This document shows, piece after piece, positions 1 through 7,661 of a stretch of DNA of 20,717 nt. Where the stretch lies: positions 1-20,717 of the IMG/VR virus record IMGVR_UViG_3300024518_002751; one strand, given 5' to 3'. The notes beneath the pieces were generated by a model. It made no database searches. It was not told the origin of the DNA and saw only the letters and a list, made by a program, of their open reading frames with translations. The position numbers and the translations under genes are program-made. The DNA comes from a virus. Positions within the stretch are counted from its first letter, which is position 1, and every line of letters begins with the position of its first letter.

Positions 1-1611
1 TTTCCGAACCGCGTCGTCGACGGCGTACCAGAACTGCACAACCTCGGGGTATGCTTCGCGGAAAATCTGCACGGCTCGCGCGCTTTCCTCTTGTGACAGG
101 TTCACGCCGAGCGCTTCCGAGTAGGCCCACAACCCCGTCTTGATCATCTCGCCGGTCTTTTTGCCGTGCTTGCGGACCGGCATTAACCGACCGCCGCCGA
201 GCATATACCCGGCACCGAGAACGGCGGGCTTGCTGTTCGTGCGTTGCGCTTTCGTGATCTCGTTGTATGGGACGCCATACATCCGGGTCCCGAAATCCTT
301 GTAAGGGTCGAGGCCGTTCCGAAAGACGTCGAGGATCGCGTCGCACCGAGCGAGCCAACCAAGTACCCGGTTTTCGATCGCGTTGTAATCCGCCACGCGT
401 AAAATTTTACCAGCGGGAGCGCGTAACGTGGGCCGGATGCAACCGGCGACGACGTCCATCGGCTTGTCGTATAACTCGCGCAGGAACTCCGCGTCGCGGG
501 CCTTGATCGCTCGGACCGCTAACGCCAACGCCCCCGGCGTGCCGAGTTCGCCCGGCGGCCGTGGGAGGTTTTGGTATTGCGCGCCGCGACCGGCCCAGCG
601 GCAAGTCCGGCCCGCGCCGTTATATTGCAGCGTATAACACAAGCGGCCGTCGACCGTCTGCGCGTTGATTTTCGGGTATTTCGAGGTAGAGGTCCGGCCG
701 AATTGGGCACGCAGCGCGAGCGCTTTCCGGGCGATCGGGGTCAGCCCGTCGTCGCGGAGGGCGAGTTCGACCTTGTCCTTTTTCAGACTGTCGAACGGGT
801 AGCCCTCGGCCTGTACCCACGGTAAAAACTGCGCCGCGCTGTTCGGGTTGACGAGTCCGGTCAGAATTGAGCACTCGCGTTTTAACGCGGTTTTCAGGTC
901 GTCGGCGACCTCGATCGCGGCGTCGACAAGCTCGCCGTCGATCGGCATCCCGCGCGCGTTCATGTTCTGGTCGTGCCACCATGTCCGGATCTCGTCCGGT
1001 GGTGGCAAAAAAGCGGCCATGCGGTTGAGGCATTTCCGCTCGGCGATCACGTCGCGGCGGCAATACTCGCCGAACTGGGTCCATTTTTCGGGGTCTGTCG
1101 ACCAATTCCGGCGGCGTATTTTCTGGCCTTTGGGCCTCGGTTTGCAAAATAGCTGTATCAACTTTTTGCCGGTGCCCTGTTTCGCGTGCTCGTCGTCGAG
1201 CTGTAACACGGTCGACGCCCCGGCAAGTGCTCCGGGGAGCGACATCGCGAACGCGACGACCATCGCGTCGAGCCATTTCTCGGCCGGGGTTTCGATCCCC
1301 CAAACGTGGCGGAGAATTTCGCGTTCAAACGGAGCATTCCACGCGATCAAAATCACGTCGGGATCGTTGCAGGCTTTGATTATCTCTGCGACGTGGGAAT
1401 GGTTTCGCGGGTCGGAGTCGTTCGCGATGTCGTACAGGTCCGGCTCGTCGTTATCGTAGGCATACGCGGCGAGCGTGATCTCGGTCGACGGGTGCGACGC
1501 GTAGGCGCGAATTCCGTTTTTGATGTCACACTCGCTGTAGGTCTCGAAATCGAGGTGAAACGCTCGGGAATATCCAAGCGCGTTAATGAATCGTTCGAGG
1601 GTCGGGGTCAT
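1..1611 (-). CDS. Family A DNA polymerase with 3'-5' exonuclease (3' end beyond window)
   Basis: This is the replicative DNA polymerase of the phage. The 537 visible codons start at ATG 1611, behind a strong SD (GGAGGAA), and run off the left edge without a stop. The N-terminal part is a DnaQ-like proofreading domain: Exo I HLDFETYSE (Asp21, Glu23), Exo II IAWNAPFERE (Asn92 region) and Exo III YCRRDV (Asp187). The polymerase domain shows motif A as VADYNAIENRVLGWLA (Asp408) and motif B as KPAVLGAGYMLG (Lys461). Motif C (usually HDE) would lie outside the window. The DYxAIExRVLxWLA form is typical of phage polymerases that sit beside DUF2815/DUF2800 genes. No 5'-3' exonuclease domain is seen. 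It follows the ssDNA-binding protein gene in the same operon, behind a possible intercistronic terminator. Confidence 0.95.
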   Translation of the reverse strand, partial: MTPTLERFINALGYSRAFHLDFETYSECDIKNGIRAYASHPSTEITLAAYAYDNDEPDLYDIANDSDPRNHSHVAEIIKACNDPDVILIAWNAPFEREILRHVWGIETPAEKWLDAMVVAFAMSLPGALAGASTVLQLDDEHAKQGTGKKLIQLFCKPRPKGQKIRRRNWSTDPEKWTQFGEYCRRDVIAERKCLNRMAAFLPPPDEIRTWWHDQNMNARGMPIDGELVDAAIEVADDLKTALKRECSILTGLVNPNSAAQFLPWVQAEGYPFDSLKKDKVELALRDDGLTPIARKALALRAQFGRTSTSKYPKINAQTVDGRLCYTLQYNGAGRTCRWAGRGAQYQNLPRPPGELGTPGALALAVRAIKARDAEFLRELYDKPMDVVAGCIRPTLRAPAGKILRVADYNAIENRVLGWLARCDAILDVFRNGLDPYKDFGTRMYGVPYNEITKAQRTNSKPAVLGAGYMLGGGRLMPVRKHGKKTGEMIKTGLWAYSEALGVNLSQEESARAVQIFREAYPEVVQFWYAVDDAVRK

Positions 1612-1630
1612 GGTTGTTTCCTCCGGGCGA

Positions 1631-1653
1631 TAAAAAGCCCCGCGCGGGGGCTT
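1631..1653 (-). terminator. Intercistronic Rho-independent terminator between SSB and polymerase genes
   Basis: On the minus strand a perfect 7-bp GC-rich stem (AAGCCCC / GGGGCTT, 5-nt loop) is followed by a run of T (TTTTA). It lies between the SSB stop (1667) and the polymerase SD (about 1617-1624). Transcription of the polymerase may therefore be attenuated, with the abundant SSB made in excess. That role is inferred; the hairpin is seen directly. Confidence 0.65.
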
Positions 1654-1666
1654 GTCTGGGGACGGG

Positions 1667-2269
1667 TTACACCTCGTCGTCGTCGAAATCGTCGTCGTCG
1701 AAATCGTCGTCGTTGACGTTCTCAACACCCGAGGCGAGCGGGTCGCCGTCTTTCTTGAACTGGACGCCGAGCAAATTCGCGTTGATACGTTTCCCGAACT
1801 TGTTGTCCTGCGCCCAGAACCCGACGAGCGCGGTCACATAACAACCGTCGTATATTACGCCGTCCTCCTCGGTGAGCGGAGACTTGTCACGGTTGACGAC
1901 TGTCGGGCGTTTCGTTTCGCTCGCGGCAAGCTGGTACGTGTTTTCCAGATAGGCAGGGAGGTTGCCGTCTTGGTCCTCGACCGTTACGTCGGTGACGAAT
2001 TGTTCGTCCTGCAACGACTCGTCGGCGGATTTCAGGCAGTAACCCAAAACTTTCATCTTGCCGCCTTTCCATTTGTCGCCCCATTTTTCCGAACCGATGC
2101 GGTCGATCTCTTTGCGGATCGCTTTCACCGCTTTCACATGTTCCGGGTTGTCCGCGTCCAATACAAACTGTGCGTTGTATCTCTGGTTCTCGGACGAACC
2201 CTGAAAGCCCTCAGCTTTAAAGATGCGAGCGAAATTTATGCGGACGTTTGGAAGTTTAATCTTTGACAT
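1667..2269 (-). CDS. ssDNA-binding protein, Enc34/DUF2815 family
   Basis: The 200-aa product resembles the DUF2815 family (renamed after the Enterobacter phage Enc34 ssDNA-binding protein), OB-fold proteins that coat single-stranded DNA during phage replication. The N-terminus KIKLPNVRINFARIFKAEGF and the later stretch YDGCYVTALVGFWAQDNKFGKRINANLLGVQF match what I know of the family. The last 15 or so residues are almost pure Asp (DDDFDDDDFDDD), the acidic tail with which SSBs recruit partners. This tail is encoded by a short repeated DNA unit (about 1674-1718). The start at ATG 2269 has SD AAAGGT. It lies directly upstream of the polymerase gene, as expected for a replication partner. Confidence 0.88.
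   Translation of the reverse strand: MSKIKLPNVRINFARIFKAEGFQGSSENQRYNAQFVLDADNPEHVKAVKAIRKEIDRIGSEKWGDKWKGGKMKVLGYCLKSADESLQDEQFVTDVTVEDQDGNLPAYLENTYQLAASETKRPTVVNRDKSPLTEEDGVIYDGCYVTALVGFWAQDNKFGKRINANLLGVQFKKDGDPLASGVENVNDDDFDDDDFDDDEV
1674..1718. repeat. In-gene short tandem repeat encoding the acidic SSB tail
   Basis: The plus strand reads as repeats of a 15-bp unit built from GTCGTCGTCGAAATC, about two and a half copies. It encodes the poly-Asp tail with interspersed Phe of the SSB. Such a repeat could change length by slippage while keeping frame. Confidence 0.6.
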
Positions 2270-2300
2270 ATTACTTTACCTTTTTACTGTTTACGTTACT

Positions 2301-2449
2301 GCGCGTTAGTCGCGCGGCCAGTGCGGCCGAATTGTCGCACTTTGAAAGGCTCAACGAGCCGTCTTACAGTCAACTACGGCAATGAGTGTCCGTAGTCTCA
2401 GAAGTTCACTCTCCTATATCATGAGTACAGGTGAACCCTTCAAAGTGCG
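2301..2449 (-). ncRNA. Candidate structured RNA / folded 5' leader of the SSB gene
   Basis: The 226-bp gap between a small gene (stop at 2496) and the SSB start (2269) contains a long-range perfect 11-bp helix, CGCACTTTGAA (2336-2346) with TTCAAAGTGCG (2439-2449). It encloses three perfect hairpins: 2348-2360 (5 bp, 3-nt loop), 2373-2396 (7 bp, 10-nt loop) and 2404-2436 (6 bp). The loop of the middle hairpin holds TGAG (2383-2386), which can pair with CTCA (2397-2400) just outside its stem, as in an H-type pseudoknot. Two more hairpins follow nearer the SSB gene: 2315-2329 (5 bp) and 2301-2315 (5 bp). The minus strand is the transcribed direction. It does not fit a tRNA, and I do not recognise a known riboswitch or ribozyme. 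It may be a cis-regulatory leader, a processed small RNA or a ribozyme-like element. Confidence 0.5.
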
Positions 2450-2495
2450 CCCGGCTACGTTAACACGACAACCGGAACACTACAACACTTTATTG

Positions 2496-2723
2496 TTAAA
2501 AGACGCCGGTCTTTCCGGGATGTCCTCCGGGGAGACGGAAGTCCGCCCACGGTGTGCAATTGCCGTTAATATAGTCCGACGTCGCGCCGTTCTTAACGTG
2601 TTTGACCGTCTCGCGCCCGGTCTGTCGGGATTTAAAAACCGCTACGCCCGGTATAACCGTTCGTCGCACGAATGAAAACGTTTCTGTGATTCGTCGAGCT
2701 TTCACTTGTCTGTCGTTTAACAT
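2496..2723 (-). CDS. Small protein of unknown function (75 aa)
   Basis: ATG 2723 is preceded by a clear SD (AAGGAGA) inside the end of the upstream gene, whose stop is only 2 nt away. This placement supports a real coupled gene. The product begins basic (MLNDRQVKARRITETFSFVRR) and ends in a Gly/Pro-rich stretch (WADFRLPGGHPGKTGVF). No known domain is recognised. It is followed by the folded RNA candidate and then the SSB gene. A longer reading frame on the opposite strand (2382-2675) has no comparable start context. Confidence 0.6.
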   Translation of the reverse strand: MLNDRQVKARRITETFSFVRRTVIPGVAVFKSRQTGRETVKHVKNGATSDYINGNCTPWADFRLPGGHPGKTGVF

Positions 2724-2725
2724 GT

Positions 2726-3154
2726 TTATGTCTCCTTATCGTTGTTGTCGAGGTGCGCCTGTGCGTCGGCCGAGTCCGCAAAATCACAAGCGATGTTCTG
2801 CGCGACCGCCATTATGTCAATGAAATCGTCGTCCGGGTCTCCCGGCCCGTCGTGGTGCCGAGAAACGAAAACGTGCCCCGGTCTACCGGATTTTTTCTCG
2901 TTCAACGCCATAACCTCCGGGATTGATTCCAAAACAGGATAGACCCGTTCGGTCAACGTCGACAAGTCGACCTCTGCCATGCCGTTTCCGTCCCATTTCT
3001 CGAACGTTTCGAGCTTGTCGTGGAACCCGGAGAGACACGTCGAGAGATTATCAGGCACCGGGTACGGGCTTTGTATCGCTAACCATTTAGCCAGCGACCC
3101 GACAAGGTCCGAACGGAATATCCAGACGTTACGCTTAAAACGGGGGTGGCTCAT
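2726..3154 (-). CDS. Unknown protein in replication operon (142 aa)
   Basis: The start at ATG 3154 overlaps the stop of the nuclease gene in an ATGA arrangement (stop 3153-3151), so the two are translationally coupled. A longer frame reaching back to 3499 is a shadow of the nuclease gene. The product begins MSHPRFKRNVWIFRSDLVGS, is Trp-containing in its first third, and has an acidic Asp-rich C-terminal half (GDPDDDFIDIMAVAQNIACDFADSADAQAHLDNND). No catalytic motif is recognised. Its position between nuclease and SSB suggests a replication or recombination role, but nothing in the sequence proves it. Confidence 0.75.
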   Translation of the reverse strand: MSHPRFKRNVWIFRSDLVGSLAKWLAIQSPYPVPDNLSTCLSGFHDKLETFEKWDGNGMAEVDLSTLTERVYPVLESIPEVMALNEKKSGRPGHVFVSRHHDGPGDPDDDFIDIMAVAQNIACDFADSADAQAHLDNNDKET

Positions 3155-4389
3155 ATTTCGGCCTCGTCGTCGTTGTCGAACTCGTCGACGATGTTCCCGA
3201 ACGTGAGCGCGGGCTTTTTGTCGGACGCTTTGACAAGCGTCGGTTTGCCATCGGTGGCGATGATCATGTCGAGAATCTTCGACCCTTTCGCGAGTAGTTT
3301 CTCGGCCTGCGGCGGGGTTAACAGTTTGCGCGGTGCGTACTCGTCCTGTTTCAGCGCTCGCTGATTTCGGAACGCGTCGAACACGACCGCGTCGTCCTCC
3401 CATTTCCGGGACCGGCGACCGGCGACCAGTTTCCAGCCGGGCACGTCTCCGCCTTTCTCGATCTCGGCGTATGCGTGGGCCTCCAATGCCTTGAACCATT
3501 TCTCGACATCCTTCCGATGCGCGAGGAGTTTCCCGATCTCGTCGGCGGTCAATTCGTCCGCGTTCGGGGTCTTGGGTCCGTCCTCAACAAAGTCGTCGAA
3601 ATCAGTGTCGAGGTCTCGGGCTTGCTGTTCCGCCTTTTCGCGGCACGTCGCCTGTACTTTGCAAAAGTCACAATGCGAACCGGCTCGACGGGTCTCGTCG
3701 CCGTCGGTGATATCCTGTACAACCGGGGCGACGTCGTCCTGTGCCCATTTGAACAGCTCCGACACGGTCATCTCGTCGGCGTCGAAATGGTTCAACCGAG
3801 GTTGGCAAATGTGCAGGCCGATGGTGATCGCGTCGAAGTCGTCGAGGTCCTCGTCAAGCACGCCGTCGGCAATCAACGACAGAACCGTCCCGAAAGCGTA
3901 CAACCTCAGCTGCGGATTGTTGGCCGCTTCGACCTGTTTTCCGCGCCCATATTTCAGGTCGCCGATGTCGATCCGGTCGACCTCGCCGTCGTCGTCACGT
4001 AGCACGACAACGGTGTCGGACGTGCCAAAACCGCCGGGAATCAAATCCCCAAACGAGACCCGTAACTCGACCGCCAACGCGTCCGGGTCGCCTTTGCATA
4101 GGTCCTTTACATACTCGACATATTTGTCGACCTCGCGGACCATCTCCCTGACGTCGTACCCGGCGGCTACGGCCGCTTTGTTCCATTCTTGCGTTGCTCG
4201 GGTTGCGCCTTTAACGCCTTTCCAAAAGTTCAGCGTCGCCTCTCCGAGTTCGTGGGCGCTTGTGCCTTCCTCGGCGTAAACGCTCGACGATTCGGCCAAG
4301 CCTCGTTGTGCCGCGACGCTACCGAGGCAAACTAGCCACCGGTAAGCGCCCGACGCGCCGAGTTCGTGATGTGCAGTCGGGCCAGTCAT
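3151..4389 (-). CDS. DUF2800-type PD-(D/E)XK nuclease with Cas4/AddB-like cysteines
   Basis: The 412-aa product has the RecB-type nuclease signature in order: GTSAHELGE (His46), ELRVSFGD (about 108-115), GFGTSDTVVV (Asp125), IGDLKYGRGK (Asp144, Lys146) and QLRLYAFG (Gln160, Tyr164). Cys21 lies near the N-terminus, and Cys240, Cys243 and Cys249 (HCDFCKVQATC) follow the core. One early plus three late cysteines is the pattern that binds a 4Fe-4S cluster in Cas4 and AddB. It probably acts as an exonuclease in phage replication or recombination. ATG 4389 follows SD GGAGGT with a 2-nt gap from the upstream stop, and its end overlaps the next gene. The family is usually called DUF2800 and neighbours DUF2815 and polymerase A in phages. 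Confidence 0.88.
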   Translation of the reverse strand: MTGPTAHHELGASGAYRWLVCLGSVAAQRGLAESSSVYAEEGTSAHELGEATLNFWKGVKGATRATQEWNKAAVAAGYDVREMVREVDKYVEYVKDLCKGDPDALAVELRVSFGDLIPGGFGTSDTVVVLRDDDGEVDRIDIGDLKYGRGKQVEAANNPQLRLYAFGTVLSLIADGVLDEDLDDFDAITIGLHICQPRLNHFDADEMTVSELFKWAQDDVAPVVQDITDGDETRRAGSHCDFCKVQATCREKAEQQARDLDTDFDDFVEDGPKTPNADELTADEIGKLLAHRKDVEKWFKALEAHAYAEIEKGGDVPGWKLVAGRRSRKWEDDAVVFDAFRNQRALKQDEYAPRKLLTPPQAEKLLAKGSKILDMIIATDGKPTLVKASDKKPALTFGNIVDEFDNDDEAEI

Positions 4390-4391
4390 GG

Positions 4392-4916
4392 TTACACCTC
4401 CGCCGCTGCAATTTGATCATTGCAGTGTCGGACGAACATCGCGCGGTTCTCCTCTGGTAGGTCCTTGACCGGGCCGATCTTGAACGCCTTTTTTGCCTTT
4501 TCGAGTGCATCCTTGCCGACCGTATCGCGTAAACGGATCGCGGCGTCGCGGACATCGTCAAGCGTTGCGACGGCTTTCGCGTTGTCGTCTGCGGGTCCCG
4601 TGTCGTCCTCGACTTCCGGCTCCGGCTCGTCTACTGTTTCGGGTTCTGGCTCGGGTTTCGGCTCCGCTTTTTTCTTGGTGGCCTTTTTCTTTGTGGCCTT
4701 TTTGGGGGTTTCTTGATCTGTGTCAACTTTTCCGGCGGCCTCGGCGATTTTCTCGACGATGTCGGTGTCCGGGGTTCCTTTGATGTTGATCGTTGCCGGG
4801 GCTTTCGCGGCCTGTGTCTCGGTCAGTTTAAGACCGGCGGCGGTGTTACGGTCTAACGCCTCAGCGTGAATGGTTAGCGCTTGCGCCAGCTTGTCGAGTG
4901 ATAGTTCGAGTGACAT
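4392..4916 (-). CDS. Lys/acid-linker protein of unknown function, first gene of leftward operon (174 aa)
   Basis: I take ATG 4916 (MSLELSLDKLAQALTIHAEAL) as the start because AAGGGA lies upstream at SD distance. The longer frame back to 5099 crosses the divergent promoter region and its palindromes. The protein has an amphipathic N-terminus, a Lys-rich repeat (KKATKKKATKKK, DNA repeat at about 4672-4710), a Pro/Glu-rich acidic linker, and a compact C-terminal part (LDDVRDAAIRLRDTVGKDALEKAKKAF...). This layout suggests two folded parts joined by a charged flexible linker. The function is not recognised. Similar small genes precede DUF2800 genes in related phages as far as I recall. Confidence 0.8.
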   Translation of the reverse strand: MSLELSLDKLAQALTIHAEALDRNTAAGLKLTETQAAKAPATINIKGTPDTDIVEKIAEAAGKVDTDQETPKKATKKKATKKKAEPKPEPEPETVDEPEPEVEDDTGPADDNAKAVATLDDVRDAAIRLRDTVGKDALEKAKKAFKIGPVKDLPEENRAMFVRHCNDQIAAAEV

Positions 4917-5016
4917 AGTGGTTGTTCCCTTGTATGAATTAAAACGTTTAATTGATTGAGCGACGACATTGTGGTTCAATGTCGCCCACCTTGTCAACAA
5001 CCACGGAGAAAATAAA
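4917..5016. promoter_or_regulatory. Divergent early control region with two palindromic operators
   Basis: This region lies between the leftward operon and the rightward regulator gene. Palindrome A is AATTAAA-ACG-TTTAATT (4937-4953). Palindrome B is CGACATTG-TGGTT-CAATGTCG (4964-4984). Both are perfect. A rightward promoter could use TTGATT (4953-4958) and TTCAAT (4976-4981) with a 17-bp gap; its -10 overlaps palindrome B. On the leftward strand TTGAAC lies in the same palindrome. The Cro-like protein encoded just downstream is the natural candidate ligand. Promoter assignments are inferred and weak; the palindromes are seen directly. Confidence 0.55.
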
Positions 5017-5262
5017 TTGAAAGTCACTGACCTAATACTCAAAAAGTGCAACGGGAGTACGACCGAACTCGCTCGCCGCTTAACTGTTGAAAGTCCCACG
5101 GGGCAATACTATACGACGAACCAAGTCGCCCACTGGATACGGGTCGAACGCATACCGCCGGAACATATGAGCGCGGTCGCTGCGGCGTTCGGTTTGCCCG
5201 TTGAAAAAGTTTGCCCGGAGCTGTTCCCCCACACCAAAACAATTAAAAGGTTCACGCGATGA
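5017..5262 (+). CDS. Cro/YdaS-like helix-turn-helix regulator (81 aa)
   Basis: The start is TTG 5017, because GGAG (5005-5008) lies 8 nt upstream. An in-frame TTG at 4969 would run through palindrome B and has no SD. The protein (KVTDLILKKCNGSTTELARRL ... TTNQVAHWIRVERIPPEHMSAVAAAFGLPVEKVCPELFP) has the usual layout of Cro/YdaS-type proteins: a first helix, an HTH with the recognition helix near NQVAHWIRVERIP, then a short helix and a tail. It probably binds the palindromes just upstream and sets the balance between the divergent operons. Its stop overlaps the next ATG (ATGA at 5259-5262). Confidence 0.82.
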   Translation: MKVTDLILKKCNGSTTELARRLTVESPTGQYYTTNQVAHWIRVERIPPEHMSAVAAAFGLPVEKVCPELFPHTKTIKRFTR

Positions 5263-7661
5263 CAGTCACCAACATTGACGACGCCCGCGCGTCGACTCGA
5301 AAACTCACAGTCTCGACCGGTACGTCTCGACACGCCAAAAAGGCTAAGCAAAGCCGTTTAACGTGGCCGATGTTCGTCGAGAAAATGCGCGACCCGGTTC
5401 GCACGAAAGAACGGTTCGCGGAATACCTCAAACTGCCCAAGAGTGAACAGGACCAGATCAAGGACGTGGGGTGGTTTGTCGGCGGCCGGTTGCGCGACGG
5501 TGTCCGCAAAAAGGACCACCTCGAAACCCGCGACCTCGTCACGCTCGACATCGATTTCGCCGGGTCCAATTGGGACTTTGATCTCGACGAGGCGTTCGGG
5601 GAGTACGCGTTCGCGTGCTACACCACCCACAAACACAGCGACAACAGTCCGCGCCTCCGGCTCGTGTTCCCGTTGACTCGATCGGCAACGCCTGACGAGT
5701 ATCCGGCGATCGCGCGTATGGTTGCGAGTTGGTGGGACGTTGAAGTGTTCGACGACACGACATACCAGTCGAGCCGGGTCATGTACTGGCCGAGCTGTTC
5801 GGTCGACGGGGAGTTCGAGTTCGTCGAGAACGGCGGGCGATACCTCGACCCGGACGCGGTCCTCGGTCAATACGATGACTGGACCGATGTCGCGAGCTGG
5901 CCAGTGTCCATTCGGCAAGGGAAAGCGATCGAAACCCGAGTCGAGAAAGCGGCGGACCCGTTGCAGAAAAAAGGCGTTATCGGGGATTTCTGTCGAGCGT
6001 ATACCGTGCCGGAAGTTATCGAGGCTTTCTTGTCCGATATCTATGTCCCCGGCTCAAACGAGGAGCGTTACAGCTACACCGGCGGGTCCACGTCAAACGG
6101 GGCAATCGTCTATAACGACGGTCGGTTCCTGTACTCGAATCACGGCACGGACCCCGCAGGCGGGCGCAGTGTGAACGCGTTCGACCTCGTCCGGTTGCAC
6201 TTATACAGTGAACAGGACAACGACGTTGACGAGGACGTCAGCCCGTCAAAGCGTCCAAGTTATAAGGCAATGATCGAACGGGTCAATCGAGACGACAAAG
6301 TCGCCGAGGCCCGCGTCGAGGGCATGTTCGACGATTGGGACGACGAACCGGAAACCGAGACCGGCGGCGTCGAGACCACCGGCACGGCTCAACGGGAAAC
6401 CGACGCCGAGTTCACGGATCACGATCAAGCGCAATTGAAAGCGCTCGACCGGGGCGAGGACTCTAAAATAAAAAACCACGTATCGAACACCATCGAGATT
6501 CTACGGCACGACAAACGGCTGAAAAAAGCCATCGCGTGGAACGAGTTCCAACAGGATTTTGTTCAAGTGCGCGACCTTCCGAGCTTCCCGGTTCGGGATA
6601 AAACAAACGGCGACTTGTGGCAAGACAAACAGGACTCGTTTCTCGTCGCGTACATACATAAACGTTACGACATCGAGGTCCCGGCGGGTCGACTGGTTAA
6701 CGCGTTGAACATGATCGGCGGCGAGAACAAGTTCCACCCAGTACGGGATTATCTGGACGCGTTGACGTGGGACGGCAAGCCGAGACTTGACTCGATATTG
6801 ATCGACCACCTCCAAGCCGAGGACACGCCGTATACTCGCGCGGTCACGCGTAAAACGTTTGCCGCTGCGGTTGCACGGGTTTACGAACCCGGCGCCAAAT
6901 TCGACAATCTGTTAATACTTGAGGGCGCGCAGGGTGTCGGCAAGTCGTCGTTTTTGCGGGACATCGCTCGCGGGTGGTTCACCGACTCGGTCGGCTCGCT
7001 TGGCAAGGACTCGGTCGAGAACCTAAAAGGGAAATGGATCGCGGAGATCGGCGAACTAACGCAATTTAAAAAGGCCGAGGTCGAACACATCAAAGCGTTT
7101 TTATCTCGACAGGTGGACCGTATACGCGAAGCCTATGCACGCCGTGCGACAGACTTCCCCCGTCAATCGGTTTGCATTGGCACCACCAACGACGACGACT
7201 ATTTGAAAGACGCGGAGAACCGTCGGTTCTGGCCGGTGAAATGTCACGCGAAAACGTTCGTCGGGGTCATGGACCCGGACGACATCGCGCAAATGTGGGC
7301 CGAGGCGGTCACGGTGTACCGTGCCGGGGAGCCGTTGGACCTTACTGATCGAGGCGTCGCCGACGAGGCACGCGAACAACAGAAAGCACGACAGGCCGAT
7401 CAGGACACGATCGCGGACCTCGGTCACTGGCTCAACACGTCAGACGATGACGGGTTCGACGAGGATGTCGACGAGCCGGTCAAGCGCGAGTTTGTCTCTG
7501 TGCAGGAGATTTGGGCGGGGTTCTTTGCGGGTCGAGGTCGACCGGGCAACGCGGAGCGCGCTCAAATCCGCAAATTGATGAAAATGTCGCCGGGTTGGTC
7601 GGACGAAACCAAGCCGCGACGGGTCGACGGCGTACCGGTTCGGGTTTATACTCGCCTGTAA
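5259..7661 (+). CDS. Primase-helicase: AEP-type primase domain plus VapE-like helicase (800 aa)
   Basis: The N-terminal third resembles an archaeo-eukaryotic primase-polymerase: LVTLDIDF gives the metal-binding Asp97/Asp99 pair, CYTTHKHSDNSPRLRLVFPL gives the His124/His126 and Arg part, and FDDTTYQSSRVMYWP the later basic motif around Arg173. The C-terminal half is a virulence-associated-E (VapE) superfamily 3-like ATPase: Walker A GAQGVGKS (556-563), Walker B KWIAEIGEL (592-600), and a sensor region CIGTTNDDDYLKDAENRRFWPV (from about 639). The middle (about 350-400) is acidic and probably flexible. It likely primes and unwinds the phage genome with the polymerase and SSB encoded on the other strand. 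It is coupled to the regulator gene by ATGA, and a strong terminator follows. Confidence 0.92.
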   Translation: MTVTNIDDARASTRKLTVSTGTSRHAKKAKQSRLTWPMFVEKMRDPVRTKERFAEYLKLPKSEQDQIKDVGWFVGGRLRDGVRKKDHLETRDLVTLDIDFAGSNWDFDLDEAFGEYAFACYTTHKHSDNSPRLRLVFPLTRSATPDEYPAIARMVASWWDVEVFDDTTYQSSRVMYWPSCSVDGEFEFVENGGRYLDPDAVLGQYDDWTDVASWPVSIRQGKAIETRVEKAADPLQKKGVIGDFCRAYTVPEVIEAFLSDIYVPGSNEERYSYTGGSTSNGAIVYNDGRFLYSNHGTDPAGGRSVNAFDLVRLHLYSEQDNDVDEDVSPSKRPSYKAMIERVNRDDKVAEARVEGMFDDWDDEPETETGGVETTGTAQRETDAEFTDHDQAQLKALDRGEDSKIKNHVSNTIEILRHDKRLKKAIAWNEFQQDFVQVRDLPSFPVRDKTNGDLWQDKQDSFLVAYIHKRYDIEVPAGRLVNALNMIGGENKFHPVRDYLDALTWDGKPRLDSILIDHLQAEDTPYTRAVTRKTFAAAVARVYEPGAKFDNLLILEGAQGVGKSSFLRDIARGWFTDSVGSLGKDSVENLKGKWIAEIGELTQFKKAEVEHIKAFLSRQVDRIREAYARRATDFPRQSVCIGTTNDDDYLKDAENRRFWPVKCHAKTFVGVMDPDDIAQMWAEAVTVYRAGEPLDLTDRGVADEAREQQKARQADQDTIADLGHWLNTSDDDGFDEDVDEPVKREFVSVQEIWAGFFAGRGRPGNAERAQIRKLMKMSPGWSDETKPRRVDGVPVRVYTRL

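Noticed and set aside
620-1459. Long reading frames on both strands (227 aa minus at 620-1303, 203 aa plus at 848-1459)
   Set aside because: They lie in other frames of the DNA polymerase gene, whose exonuclease and polymerase motifs are clear; translations are Arg- or Ser-rich and lack any motif.
1652-2266. 204-aa plus-strand frame opposite the SSB gene
   Set aside because: Antisense shadow of the Enc34-type SSB gene; no SD and no recognisable domain.
2336-2449. tRNA gene
   Set aside because: Although three hairpins are closed by a long stem, there is no TTCGA-type T-loop, no 7-5-5 arm geometry and no CCA-side layout, and it is too long.
2382-2675. 97-aa plus-strand frame
   Set aside because: It crosses the folded RNA candidate and opposes a minus-strand gene with a strong SD and tight spacing.
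3475-4279. 175-aa and 262-aa plus-strand frames
   Set aside because: Antisense shadows of the DUF2800 nuclease gene, Val- or Ser-rich without motifs.
4406-4425. Perfect hairpin CTGCAAT-TTGATC-ATTGCAG near the DUF2800 start
   Set aside because: It lies inside the coding end of the preceding gene, has no T-tract, and could be chance; not strong enough to annotate as a regulator.
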